Assembly (NCBI GenBank): GCA_918797485.1
Contig: CAKKNE010000005.1
Span: 3,596,001-3,660,000 of the forward strand
Direction: 5' to 3'
Length of the DNA: 64,000 nucleotides
From: Pelagomonas calceolata
Lineage: Eukaryota > Sar > Pelagophyceae > Pelagomonadales > Pelagomonadaceae
Notes under the pieces: model-generated
The model's input: only the letters and a program-made list of their open reading frames with translations
The model's database searches: none
What the model was told of the DNA's origin: nothing
In this document: piece after piece, positions 37,896 to 47,627 of the stretch
Layout: every line of letters begins with the position of its first letter
Position numbering within the stretch: the first letter of the stretch is position 1
Position numbers and translations under genes: made by a program

Positions 37896-39494
37896 TTACA
37901 TAAATGTTGCTTCGAGCGGCACCTCGTGCACGAAGACGGGCTCGCCGCACGCCGCGAGGTCGGCGCGATCGTGTTTCGAGAACGGCGGGCAGGGCATCAG
38001 CAGGTCGTTGGACGCCTCGCCGCCGAGCAACTTTGGCAACCTTGACACCGCGTCGGCGTCGAGGCGCGCGTGGTCGCGCAATGCCTTGGCGAAATGGCGG
38101 CCGCGGAAGGACACCTTGTCCCGCATCGCCTGGTCGAGCCAGAGGGACACGATGCCCCAGAGCGTCTCGACGCCGCGCGGCGAGTTGATCACTGTGGTGG
38201 ACGAGTTGACCTCGGGGAAGTACCGCTGCGCGACGGCCGCCGCCGGCGGGCCGAACTTGCGCACGTGCCGTAGCGTGGCGATGACCGAGAGCCCGTCCAA
38301 GTCGAAGATCGTGTGGGCCCGCACGAGTCGTTTCTCGCGCTGCGACGCGGCCCGCACCGTCTGCAGGACGTCCTCGAGCATCGACGCCTGGAACATGAGG
38401 ACCGGGTCCAGCGCGTGCTCCCTTGCGAGGCCGGCCATGTCCAACCTACCCGTCCGCGACACCGTTGTGACGCCGCCGTCGTCCGCGAGGACGTCCCGAT
38501 GGATCGACGACGTGCCCGCGTTCTGCGCGATCCGTCCACGCACCGTCGTCACGTCGGCCACGGCCGACCGCCGCCAGGTCCACTCGCCGCGGCACGGCGC
38601 GCCGTCCAGTGGGCGGTGGTCCGGATTCGAGAAGGAGCCGAGTTCTTGGAGGGCGCGCGGCACGTGGAGCCGCCGCCAGGCGTGCGTCGCGCGCCACATC
38701 GCCGCGGCCTTCTGCGGGTCGCATTCCCGCGCAAGGAGGAACCGCAGCAGCATGAGCGGCTCGGATAAGGCCGCCTCGCCCTCTTCCTTGATGAAGGGCG
38801 CGAGGCGCTTTTGTAACTCGCGGACGCCCGCGACATGCTCCGCGGGAATCCCGGCCAGAGAAGGCGTATGTTCCTCTGGTATAGTGGGCTCCGGCTCAAT
38901 AACAGGCACTTCCGGCGTCGTGTCGCACAGCGCCGGCACGAACCGGCAGAGGAGCAGGAGGACCCAGTCGATCAGCCGCTGCCAGAGGCTCCTCGGTGGC
39001 GGCGGCGGCGACGGCGGTTCGAACTCGACGCTCGTGGACAGGCACTGCTTGAGCGCCTCGTCGCCCTCGCTCTCGCGCTCGAAGTCCGCGCTGAGGTCGC
39101 GCCTGTGCGCAAATCAATCAGCGAGTCGGGTGCACGAGCGGTATAGACCACAACGCCACGCCATCGAGCTGGCGTCGCGTTGATGGTGTTTTAGCAGTGG
39201 CGGAGACGCGCCGCGACAATTTGATTTATGCACTGGCGCGTGCGTTGGCGTGGGTGCACGCTTTCGCGCCGACCTATGCGACCGGCCGGAGAACGTCTTC
39301 TTCAGCAGCAGGAAGGGAGATGTCAGGGCCTTGCGCATGCGGGCGCCGCCGTCGCTGGCCGACTTCTTCATGCGCTGGCCGAAGCTCCGCTTCCGGTCGC
39401 TCGGGTAGCCGCCGTGGGCCGTCGGCCACGACTCGGCCTTGGCGGCGCTCCCCAACGAATTGGCCGAGCCGCGGGCGCTGCTGGCGCGGCGCAT
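37896..39494 (-). CDS. CRAL-TRIO (Sec14-like) lipid-binding protein, two exons
   Basis: Exon 1 39494-39232 and exon 2 39102-37896 join in phase 2 to give 489 residues. The N-terminus is basic and serine-rich. Next comes a hydrophobic segment (LIDWVLLLLCRFVPAL), then a CRAL-TRIO N-like helix bundle (LLRFLLARECDPQKAAAMWRATHAWRR) and the lipid-binding fold (HTIFDLDGLSVIATLRHVRKF ... RYFPEVNSSTTVINSPRGVETLWGIVSLWLD). Sec14-like proteins exchange phosphoinositides or other lipids between membranes. The donor choice (GC at 39231) follows the aligned introners at 19218 and 48528 and is the one that keeps the frame; an alternative GT in exon 1 is possible. Confidence 0.65.
39103..39234 (-). mobile_element. 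introner element, copy 3 (diverged)
   Basis: On the minus strand the ends AGTGCATAAATCAA and TTGATTTGCGCACA still pair at 11 of 14 positions and align with the ends of copies 1 and 2. The internal palindrome (CTCGATGGCGTGGCG) is present. Predicted intron 39231-39103, 129 nt, acceptor GCGCACAG. Being shorter and diverged, it is probably older. Confidence 0.6.
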
Positions 39495-39982
39495 GGTTGT
39501 AGTGTTGCTCGCGCGATGGCGTGTAAGAGATGCAGTGTTGCTCGCACGACGGCGCGGCGACTCGGGAGCAACCCGCGGCAGCGATATAGGCCGCGGCAAC
39601 CCGCACAGGTCACGTGCAGGAATGCTCTAGAACAGTGAGGGTTACACGCGCTCGCAGGCTGAAAGCGACTTGCCAGAGCGATGCGGCAGCGAGATAGAAG
39701 TCCGCGCGTGGTGTGACAAGCGTGTAAATGCACGAATGGCCACGACTGGCGACATAAAATGGCTGCCGACAAGATGAGCAGACTAGCGAAGCAACACACT
39801 AGCAAACAATACAGTCGGACGGGTGGGCCCGGGGGGAGCGGGAGGGGTACGGGGAACCCTGCGACGTAACTAGCCTCAGCCTCACAATACGCCGTCGCCG
39901 CCGCGACAAGCAGGAGACTCAGCACCCTAGCAGAACAAAAAGACTCCTTTGAACCGAAGATTAAGGGGGGAGGTCCGGGCGG
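39495..39982. other. intergenic upstream of the CRAL-TRIO gene
   Basis: 488 bp. Contains a weak motif variant at 39782-39803 (minus strand: GCTAGTGTGTTGCTTCGCTA, then GT), 288 bp upstream of the CRAL-TRIO start. Nothing else recognised. Confidence 0.35.
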
Positions 39983-42070
39983 CTAGTACATCGGCGCGAC
40001 GTTGAAGTCCATGCCCGCGGCGATCATCTCGATGGACTCGACGAGGTCGCCGGGGTCGCGCGTCCGCTCGTAGGCCTTGACGCAGGCCGACAGCCGCGGG
40101 TCGCCGACGAGCGCCAGCTTCTTGATGGCCTTCTTGTGCTTGGCGAGCTGCGGCGCCACTCTGGCAATTTTGGGGTCGTTGGAGTTGCTCTCGAGGCCCT
40201 TGACGAAGACCAGTAAACTAGCTCTGTCCTCGGGCGACATGGGCGTGCCAAATCCAATACCCGCGAAGCCCAACGAGGCGGAGTCTATCGAGGACGCGAT
40301 CGAGGCCGTGTCCGGACCGCCGCCTCTTTGCCCAAAACCAGTAGAGCCTCTTGTGGAGGTTCTGCCAGGGCCATATTGAATAGTAGTGGTCATGGGGCCG
40401 TCGTTGCCGCCCATCGCAGGACCACCGGCCATCTGCTGCCGTTGCTCCGGAGGGATCAATTTCATCAAGTTGGCCGGGTTCTCCGCCGCGGCCCTATCAA
40501 TATAAGCTATATTCGCGAACTCCTCGACCAAGTCCGGCAGGCCGTGGGCCACGCGATCCGCGGCGATCGCTTGGAGCTGGACGCTTTCGCGCATCTGCTC
40601 GACCTTGGTCATCAACGCCACTATTCTTGTAGCCACGTTCTCGCACCGCTCCTTGAGACCCGACGTCTCCCGCTGGAACTGCTCCATCTTGAGCTGCCCC
40701 GCACTGTTTTTATCTTTCACGGCCACCATCAACCACCTCCGGAAGCCGTAGTTGAGCTGCGAATTCGCCAAACGTCTGATAACAGTAGACATGCGCTGCT
40801 TGGCCGTTTTTTGCCCGTGCACCTTGGCCTTCCAGGCCTTCATGCCCTGCCTTATATGGAGCTGGCAGAACTTCGTCAGGACTCTCTTGAGCAAAGCGAC
40901 CTGCGACGCACTCGCGCCGGCGATCATGGCTTGCGCCATGCGGTCCGCGATCGCTTCCACCTCCTTCTCGACCTTCTCCTTCCAGGCCCGAGCCTTCGCG
41001 AGTTCCTCCTGCAAGGCCTTGATCTGATCATCCAACGACATCTTGCCGACCGTGAAGGTGCAGAAGTACCACTTGCCCCACGCGGAATTGGTCTTGGCCG
41101 ACATCAGTCGCCCCAGCACGCGCTTCATCAACACAAACTTCGACCGAAAGTCGATCATCATGCCCTTCCACTTGCTGTAGTACTCCCTCGTCTTGTCTCC
41201 GGTCATTTTGCTGAAGATGTTCAGGATGAGCTGGTACTGCGCCTCGGACGTGTTCTTGAGCCGCCCTTCGAGCATGGCCTTCTGTCTTTCTTCATTCGCG
41301 ATCTCATCAGCTTTAATCTGGGCGTAGAAGGCCTCGATCTCGGCCTTTCTACGCGCAATTTCAGCTTGTTTGGCCAAGCGATCCTTCTTGACGGTGTTGA
41401 GCTCCCAGGTCTGGAAGCCCGTAAACAACTTAATTCTCCCGAGTCGCAGAATAACGCGCAGCAATTTCTTGCGGTCCATGTTGTGCTCCAAGAATATAAT
41501 TTCAGCAGCTAATCTTTGTTTTTCTACATTGGTAGCGTCACAAACAGCAGCTAACTGCTCGACCCAGGCCTCGTGGTCTTTCCTTTGCTTCATTACTTTC
41601 TCCCGAGCTTTCGCTCTTTTGGTCGCCGCCGGGTTCTTGCTCGTAGTAATATGAGCGGCTTTCTGCGCAGCTTTGGCAGCTTTAGCAACGTCGTGCATGG
41701 AGCCCATCTTGCCGCCCTTGCGCATCATGTCCTTCAAGCGGCTCTTCTGGTCGGCCATCGACCATTTCCCCTCGAAGCCTTCCGGGTTATCTACGTCGCG
41801 CCTCCGCGCGTCGCGCGCACTTCCATCGGTCTTCGAGAACTCGTCCTCGCCCCCGATAGAACCGAGGCCGGCCTTCTTCTGCCAGTCCTCGAAGGTCAGC
41901 GAGGCGCTTCCGCTTTCGCCGCTCCCGGCGGTGCCCGGTCTTGAATACCCACTCTCGCTATCGGAGTCCGGCGGGCCGTAGGCGCCGCCAAAACTATCGG
42001 AAGGCGTGCCCGGCTTCTGGCGGATGTCGGGGAAGCCCTCGTCGTCGTCGTCGTAGCGCCGGCGCGGCAT
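39983..42070 (-). CDS. coiled-coil protein with Sfi1-like Trp repeats
   Basis: 695 residues. After an acidic, Ser/Gly-rich N-terminus, residues about 130-500 are helical and carry Trp units with Sfi1-like spacing: FTGFQTWELNT, YYSKWKGMM, SAWGKWYFCTF, GMKAWKAKV, YGFRRWLMV. Such units bind centrin in Sfi1-type proteins at centrosomes, basal bodies or cilia. A short coiled coil follows (SLDDQIKALQEELAKARAWKEKVEKEVE lies among them). The C-terminal 120 residues are Gly/Ser-rich, then a helical domain. A basal-body or flagellar role is an inference; no catalytic domain is seen. Confidence 0.65.
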   Translation of the reverse strand: MPRRRYDDDDEGFPDIRQKPGTPSDSFGGAYGPPDSDSESGYSRPGTAGSGESGSASLTFEDWQKKAGLGSIGGEDEFSKTDGSARDARRRDVDNPEGFEGKWSMADQKSRLKDMMRKGGKMGSMHDVAKAAKAAQKAAHITTSKNPAATKRAKAREKVMKQRKDHEAWVEQLAAVCDATNVEKQRLAAEIIFLEHNMDRKKLLRVILRLGRIKLFTGFQTWELNTVKKDRLAKQAEIARRKAEIEAFYAQIKADEIANEERQKAMLEGRLKNTSEAQYQLILNIFSKMTGDKTREYYSKWKGMMIDFRSKFVLMKRVLGRLMSAKTNSAWGKWYFCTFTVGKMSLDDQIKALQEELAKARAWKEKVEKEVEAIADRMAQAMIAGASASQVALLKRVLTKFCQLHIRQGMKAWKAKVHGQKTAKQRMSTVIRRLANSQLNYGFRRWLMVAVKDKNSAGQLKMEQFQRETSGLKERCENVATRIVALMTKVEQMRESVQLQAIAADRVAHGLPDLVEEFANIAYIDRAAAENPANLMKLIPPEQRQQMAGGPAMGGNDGPMTTTIQYGPGRTSTRGSTGFGQRGGGPDTASIASSIDSASLGFAGIGFGTPMSPEDRASLLVFVKGLESNSNDPKIARVAPQLAKHKKAIKKLALVGDPRLSACVKAYERTRDPGDLVESIEMIAAGMDFNVAPMY

Positions 42071-42438
42071 GGCGTCTCTCCCTTGCCGCTCTCAGTGGCG
42101 GTAACGCTTTGGTTGCGTACAAGGGCAGCCTCCGGCGGGGGGTGCGACCTCGGTAGGCTGCCTCGTGCCTGTCCTTGCGCCGCTGCAGCTTGCCTGGGCT
42201 CCCGCAGGGCAAATTAAGCGCCGCTCTCAGGGCCGCCGCTAATTCTACAAGCTACATATCCTACATGCCCTTTTCCGGAATCGCGGCGTTTGGGGCCCTC
42301 TCGCGGTCCCTAGGCTCGCGCGGAGCGCTCCCGGGCACGCCTGGCGAGCCGATACAAAAAAATCAAAAAAGTACCTGTCCCCGACAGGACACCTTCGGCG
42401 CGGGACGGCGGGAGTCATATATCCACGAATACTTAAAC
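42071..42438. other. intergenic, no gene seen
   Basis: 368 bp between the coiled-coil gene start and the DCN1-like stop. A short perfect hairpin CCTGTCCCCGACAGG lies at 42374-42388, close to the 3' end of the DCN1-like gene. Nothing else recognised. Confidence 0.4.
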
Positions 42439-43116
42439 CTAAGGTACGGCGTCCGCCTTGAGCTGCTCGACGTACTCGTCGAGCAGCAAGGGCCACGCGC
42501 CGTCCTCCTCGTAGCCCTCGAAGCCTGGAGCGGCCCCTACTTTCACACTGAACTCGAGGAACGAGCACCACTGGTCCAACGTGACGCGTGTTGTGGAGGA
42601 CGCCTCGAGGAACTTGAGGAATGTCTCTTCGTGGCACGATCGGCCGCAAATCGCGATCGGTAACAGATCAGCCACGAGATCTTTTTCGATCGTTCTATGA
42701 GTACCCTCTCGGGAAAACAAAAAGGTGAACTTGAAGAAGTCCCGGAATTGTTTTTGCTCGAGGTTCGTCGGGTCGCACGAGTCCCCGAGCACGAATTTTT
42801 TGAGCTTGTCCAATGAATCCAATCGCAGGCGGCACATGCCCTCGTTCCACTCCTCCCGTAAGATCATGGACGGTTTTTTGGCCCCAACCCGCCAGCAGAA
42901 GCAGAGCAACCGGACGTCGGTCTCGGGATCAATCCCGACCGCCTCACACAAACCACAGAGCCCCTCCATGCCCAAACAGTCCTCCTCTTCCGCATACGTC
43001 TCGAACATCTTGATAATTTTCTCGGGCTCGACGGCCGGCGGCTCCGGCGGCCGCCGCTCGCTCCGACTTCCGCTCCGCAGCCGCCGCGCCGCCGCCGCGC
43101 GCAGCTGCGCCGCCAT
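42439..43116 (-). CDS. DCUN1D: DCN1-like protein (neddylation co-E3)
   Basis: 225 residues. The PONY/DCUN1 domain fills residues about 35-220: LCFCWRVGAKKPSMILREEW (usual 'W-x-A.....f...eF..g...L'), DSLDKLKKFV, FKFTFLF, RTIEKDLVADLLPI, and the diagnostic end YEEDGAWPLLLDEYVEQL. DCN1 proteins promote NEDD8 transfer from Ubc12 to cullins, so they switch on SCF ligases such as the F-box proteins in this window might join. No UBA domain is visible; the basic N-terminus is short. Motif copy 8 lies 245 bp upstream. Confidence 0.92.
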   Translation of the reverse strand: MAAQLRAAAARRLRSGSRSERRPPEPPAVEPEKIIKMFETYAEEEDCLGMEGLCGLCEAVGIDPETDVRLLCFCWRVGAKKPSMILREEWNEGMCRLRLDSLDKLKKFVLGDSCDPTNLEQKQFRDFFKFTFLFSREGTHRTIEKDLVADLLPIAICGRSCHEETFLKFLEASSTTRVTLDQWCSFLEFSVKVGAAPGFEGYEEDGAWPLLLDEYVEQLKADAVP

Positions 43117-43360
43117 CTTGATGGGGCTGGAGATGGTGGCTGCGCGGCGCCGCGCCGGCGCCGCGAGGGGTTCTGTGCTTATTACTGCGGTCGCGCCGCG
43201 AATTCAGTGAGCACCACCCTGGCTCTGGTGCAGGGCGCCGCGCCGTATAAATGCGCAGCGCTGATCGATTATCGATTGATCGATCGAAAACGTATCCGCG
43301 TTGCTCGACGGGCAAGAGCGGCCGCGTCTAGGCACGCGTTTTTTGGCAGACTGCCGGCTG

Positions 43361-43383
43361 GCTAGTGTCTTACGGCCGCTAGC
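43361..43383 (+). promoter_or_regulatory. palindromic promoter motif, copy 8
   Basis: GCTAGTGTCTTAC, GGC, CGCTAGC. It is 245 bp upstream of the DCN1-like start. The gene on the other side ends here rather than starting. Confidence 0.6.
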
Positions 43384-43547
43384 TTGCGGTTCCCGCGATA
43401 CCTCTCTCGCACCGTACCGAAACGACCACACAGAGTCGGGAGATGCTGTTCTGGAAAGACGCGGCCCGCTCCCGCCTCCGATGAATCCGCGACGCGCAAG
43501 CGCGGGGCACCGTTAAAAAGGCAACGACGAGTACAATGCAAAGGAAA

Positions 43548-46500
43548 TTAAAAAGCCACCGTGTGCACCTCGACGCGCCGGTTCAGGTGCTTCAGGGGCC
43601 CCTCCGTGTCGTCGACGAGGCGCCTCGAGCCAGCAAGGCCCGCGGCGTGGACCCTTTCACTCGAAACACCAGCTTCTTCCAAGTAGCGCGCGACGGCCTC
43701 GGCCCGTCGCCGAGAGAACGCCGACGCGCCACCACTCCCCCCAAAGTCCTTGGCACACCGGTTGTTCGCGCACACATAACTACCATCGCACTGTAGGCCA
43801 CATTTGGAATTGGTGTGGCCCTCGAGGCGAATGGCTATGGAAGGATGCTTTTTCAGAACGGAAGCGAGCTGATCTAACAACGTGAAGGAGGCGTCGACGA
43901 TCACGTCGCGGTTCCCCTCGAAGTGCACCGGACCTGAAAGCCAGAGCCGATGCGCCGCCGCGTCCACCGCCACACAACACGCCGCTTTGGTGGGGTCGGC
44001 CTCGCCTTCATACAATCCTGCTTGAACGCCACCGAAGCGCGCCGCTAAAGGTGCGAGTGCACATTTCTTGCACACCACCACGTTATCGTCGGTGTAATCA
44101 TCAGAATCATTCGCGTCTAGGCCACACACGATGCACCTCTTACCAGACGTAGCATGGCCCCTCAAACACAATTCGAAAGCGTGCGCTTCGTGTAGAATGT
44201 AGCGCGGCGGCTCGCGCGAGAAGGCCATCGAGGCCACATCGGAAGGCGCGTTGCCCGTCTTTGTGGCATAGGCGAGCACGACCCGTTCTTCGTCGTCGTC
44301 GACGTCTAGCGAGAGAGTGGCCGTGTTTGAATCGACGGCGTGTTTCGTGTGCCAGTGTTTGCCACCATCTAGCGACACATGGAGTGTGGCACCGGGAGTG
44401 GGGCAAGTCGCATCGACCCGCAAAGCCCACGGATTGGAAGCCGTATTCAGGATCATCGGCTGCTCGCAGGCGTTTCTTAACAACTCGGCCTTCTTGCGGA
44501 TCCGTTCCGCTTCTCTCGCTTGCACCCTTCTTCGTCTAGCCGCGTCATCATCGTTGTTCGCGAGCCGGTCCCTTGCTTCCCGCGCTTCCCTTAATGTTCT
44601 TGCAATAAGATCGTTGTAGTTCTGGGATAGAGAAGAAACAGTACCCTCGGAGATCTCGACGTAGGACGGACTTTCCTGCTTCGGCGGTGAAACCGGGCCA
44701 GGAGACGTAAATACGGAAGCCCCATCCAACCTAGCTGCCCTACGACGAGTAGGCCGCCTCCTCTCATCGTAGGCCGCGCGAATGGACTGCACCTCTAATT
44801 GTTGCGACCGCTGCCTGAGTAACTGACTAGGGCCGTCCGTCGCGACGTTTCGTAATTCACTTTTGGCGTCGATCAGAGGCGCGGCCGTCTTCTCCATCGA
44901 CGCTACCAGAGACTCGCGGCGCCACTTTACGCCCAGTCCCGTGTCCTCTATTGTACTTTTCTGGACCTGGGACGCCTCCCGGAGCATCGCCATGCGGGAT
45001 TTGATGTTTGGCGTCGCCTTGACTTCACTGATCGATTCCTTCTCCACGTGATTCGGGGTCGCGTCCTGCTGTAGAGAAGCGATTTTGGCCGAGATGGCGT
45101 CGCTCGGCTTTATCGAGGAGGACCGCCGCTTGGGCGTAATTAACTCGGAAGATTTTTGGGGCGGCGTCGACCAGCGGCGCCGTCGTTGGGGCGTGTCGCC
45201 GGCCTCGGAGAAGGACGGTGTAGTAGAGGGGTTCCAGCGATTCTGGGCCCACTTGCGCGCGCCGGAGGGCGGCGACGTCGTTTCCTCCGCAGGTGTGTCC
45301 GCGGGTGTGTCGGCCGTGGTAGGATTCCACCGGCGCTGGGCCCACTGCCGCGCGCCGGACGGCGGCGTCACCGGCGCGTTCTGCTTTGTGGGAGACGCGG
45401 GGTTCCAGCGCTTCTTAGCCCAGTCGCGGCGGGGCGATACCGAAGGCGCCGCGACGATGCGCGCCGCTTCGCTCGCGTCGGGCGCCTCGGCCTCGACGTC
45501 CCTAGATGGAGAGTCCGTGACGGGCGTCGGCGGCAGCTCGGGCGCGCCCACGGGCTCCGTCGGCGAGGCGGGCGTTTTCTGTTGAGACGCCTCGTACTTC
45601 GAGATCTGGGCTCTCAAAAAGGTCTTCGCCGCGGCGTGCTGGTCCTCCACTACGCCGGTGCCCGGCGGCAGCGCGTCGCCTACCAGAGCGGTGGTGCCGC
45701 GGCCGACGACCCACGCCGTCGGCTTCGGCGACAGCGGTGCTCGCTTCCGCGCCTTCGGCGCCGCCGGCGACTGGAATAACCCGCGGCCAGGCGGCAGCGC
45801 GTCGCCGACGCGCGCGGCGCTGCCCGCGCCGACGACCCATGCTGTTGGTTTTGGTGATGGCGGCGCCGGCGGCGCCGCGACCCGCACGCCGGTCCCGGGG
45901 GGCACCGCTTTACAAACGTAGGCCGGGGCGCCGTCGCCGACGGTCCAGGCGGTGGGCCGCGGCTGCGGTTTCGGCGGTCGAACGGCGTCGGCGACGGCGA
46001 GCGAGCGGCTCTCGAGCGGCTCCGCCGGCGGTCGCCGCACTGCCGCGGGGATATGCAGCAGCATGGACGTCGCCGACTGCTCCAGCGTCGGCCCCATGTC
46101 CGAGACTCGCACGACGGCTGGCGGCGCCTCCGGGCCCGCGGGCAGGTGGAAGAGCGTCGCCGTCGCGGTCTGGGCCAGCCGCGCCCGTGGCACGGCGGCC
46201 GCGGGCGAGTAGAGCGTCGCCGCGTCCTCGCCCGCCGCGCCGACCGCCGGAAGCTCCGCGGGCTGCAGCGGCTCGGAGCGGCGCCGGGGGCTCTGGTACG
46301 TCAGGGCGCCGCCGCCCGTGACCCAGGCCGTCGGCCGCGGCAGGGGCGCCGTGGGCGAGTAGAGGGCGTCCGCGTCCTCGCCGGCGTCGCCGACGGCCGG
46401 GAGCGCCGCGGCGTTCAGCTCGAAGCGGCGCGGCACCGGCCGCGCGTAGGTCATGTGGCCATCACCCGTGACCCAGGCCGTCGGCCGCGGCTGCGGTATC

Positions 46501-47126
46501 ACCACGGGCGTGCGGCGCGCCACCGGCCGACGCGGCGGCGTCGGCGGGTTCGGCAGCGCCCGTTCTAGAATTGCCGCGGGCGACGCTATCGGCGCCACGG
46601 CGGCGAAGGGCGAGGCCGGCCTTTTCAAAGGCATGGTCTCTAGCCGTTTCACAGGCGACATGGCGGCGAGGACGGCCTCTTCGCCGGAGTCCACGGGCTC
46701 GGCCGTCGCCGACGAGGCCTCGGACGCCGTCGACTCGTCGTCCTCGTCATTGTCGAGGGCTTTCGCCAGCGCCGAGCTGCGCATCGAGAGCTGGACGTCC
46801 AGCGCGGCCTTGGGCGCGTGCCGCATTAATAATGGAGGCGTGTCGTGGCGGCTGGGCGGCGAGTCGTCCTCGTAGCCGTCGACCGGCGGCGGCGGTGGCC
46901 TCGGCGCTTCGGTTTGGGGCGGCGCGCGCGTCGGCTTGAAGTACGCGCCGAGCCCACCGAGCCACGAGCGCGCCGGGGGCTCTTCCTTCGTTTCTTCGCG
47001 GAAGAACTCGACTACCGGCGAGTCGTCGGCGAGGCTGTCGCCCAGCGACCCCGTCTCCGAGAAAGGCAGGCTGTCGCGGCGTGGACCACCCGTTGATGGC
47101 GTCACGCAGGGGGGCGGACCGCCCAT
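43548..47126 (-). CDS. large repeat protein with C-terminal OmpA-like domain
   Basis: 1,192 residues from ATG at 47126. The N-terminal half is Pro/Ala-rich with about five diverged units around PKPTAWVVGAGS and then DALPPG. The middle has repeats like GARQWAQRRWNP and a coiled coil. Near residue 1000 are Cys pairs (CIVCGLDAND, CKKCAL) forming a probable zinc ribbon. The last 130 residues read as an OmpA/MotB-type domain: HFEGNRDVIVDAS, IRLEGHTNSKCG, SRRRAEAVARYLEEAGV, NRRVEV. In bacteria this domain binds peptidoglycan; in a eukaryote the ligand is unknown. No signal peptide is visible. Confidence 0.7.
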   Translation of the reverse strand: MGGPPPCVTPSTGGPRRDSLPFSETGSLGDSLADDSPVVEFFREETKEEPPARSWLGGLGAYFKPTRAPPQTEAPRPPPPPVDGYEDDSPPSRHDTPPLLMRHAPKAALDVQLSMRSSALAKALDNDEDDESTASEASSATAEPVDSGEEAVLAAMSPVKRLETMPLKRPASPFAAVAPIASPAAILERALPNPPTPPRRPVARRTPVVIPQPRPTAWVTGDGHMTYARPVPRRFELNAAALPAVGDAGEDADALYSPTAPLPRPTAWVTGGGALTYQSPRRRSEPLQPAELPAVGAAGEDAATLYSPAAAVPRARLAQTATATLFHLPAGPEAPPAVVRVSDMGPTLEQSATSMLLHIPAAVRRPPAEPLESRSLAVADAVRPPKPQPRPTAWTVGDGAPAYVCKAVPPGTGVRVAAPPAPPSPKPTAWVVGAGSAARVGDALPPGRGLFQSPAAPKARKRAPLSPKPTAWVVGRGTTALVGDALPPGTGVVEDQHAAAKTFLRAQISKYEASQQKTPASPTEPVGAPELPPTPVTDSPSRDVEAEAPDASEAARIVAAPSVSPRRDWAKKRWNPASPTKQNAPVTPPSGARQWAQRRWNPTTADTPADTPAEETTSPPSGARKWAQNRWNPSTTPSFSEAGDTPQRRRRWSTPPQKSSELITPKRRSSSIKPSDAISAKIASLQQDATPNHVEKESISEVKATPNIKSRMAMLREASQVQKSTIEDTGLGVKWRRESLVASMEKTAAPLIDAKSELRNVATDGPSQLLRQRSQQLEVQSIRAAYDERRRPTRRRAARLDGASVFTSPGPVSPPKQESPSYVEISEGTVSSLSQNYNDLIARTLREAREARDRLANNDDDAARRRRVQAREAERIRKKAELLRNACEQPMILNTASNPWALRVDATCPTPGATLHVSLDGGKHWHTKHAVDSNTATLSLDVDDDEERVVLAYATKTGNAPSDVASMAFSREPPRYILHEAHAFELCLRGHATSGKRCIVCGLDANDSDDYTDDNVVVCKKCALAPLAARFGGVQAGLYEGEADPTKAACCVAVDAAAHRLWLSGPVHFEGNRDVIVDASFTLLDQLASVLKKHPSIAIRLEGHTNSKCGLQCDGSYVCANNRCAKDFGGSGGASAFSRRRAEAVARYLEEAGVSSERVHAAGLAGSRRLVDDTEGPLKHLNRRVEVHTVAF

Positions 47127-47424
47127 TGTGTGCCTGGTGTGGTGTGCTTTTGTCGTGGGCTGTGTCTCGTCCAAGGGCAGCCCGAGGCGGAACCTATTGA
47201 TGATTCTGCGTCGGTGGCTCTACTGATGTTTCTGCCTCATCGTAAAGAAGCGGCGGGCAGCCGAGACATCACACGTTTTTGCGGGCAGCGCCAAGACACC
47301 GAGACACCCGATTATTTTGCTGTGCCGCTAGAAATTCAGAAATTTACCAGTCCGCAAGGCGTTTGAACAGGGTTATAGATGTAAAGCATTGATGAGTGGC
47401 CGCTGGTCAGTTTCCTGCTTGATT

Positions 47425-47448
47425 GCTAGTGTCTTACAGGCCGCTAGC
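47425..47448 (+). promoter_or_regulatory. palindromic promoter motif, copy 9 (consensus)
   Basis: GCTAGTGTCTTAC, AGGC, CGCTAGC. It lies 299 bp from the OmpA-domain gene start and 180 bp from the hydrolase start. Confidence 0.62.
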
Positions 47449-47627
47449 CCCAGTTTTTCTCGGCAGCACTGCAAGCCGCAACCGCATCAAACAGCTGTGC
47501 AAAGCACATCTAAGGAACGCCAGACAGTGGTACTTGCTGTGCCGGTCCAACTCCTGCAACCGTACATCGGTGCGCGCACGTAGTCGACCAGTGCAGCCTG
47601 CTGCACACATTGTGAGGCGCAAAAACA

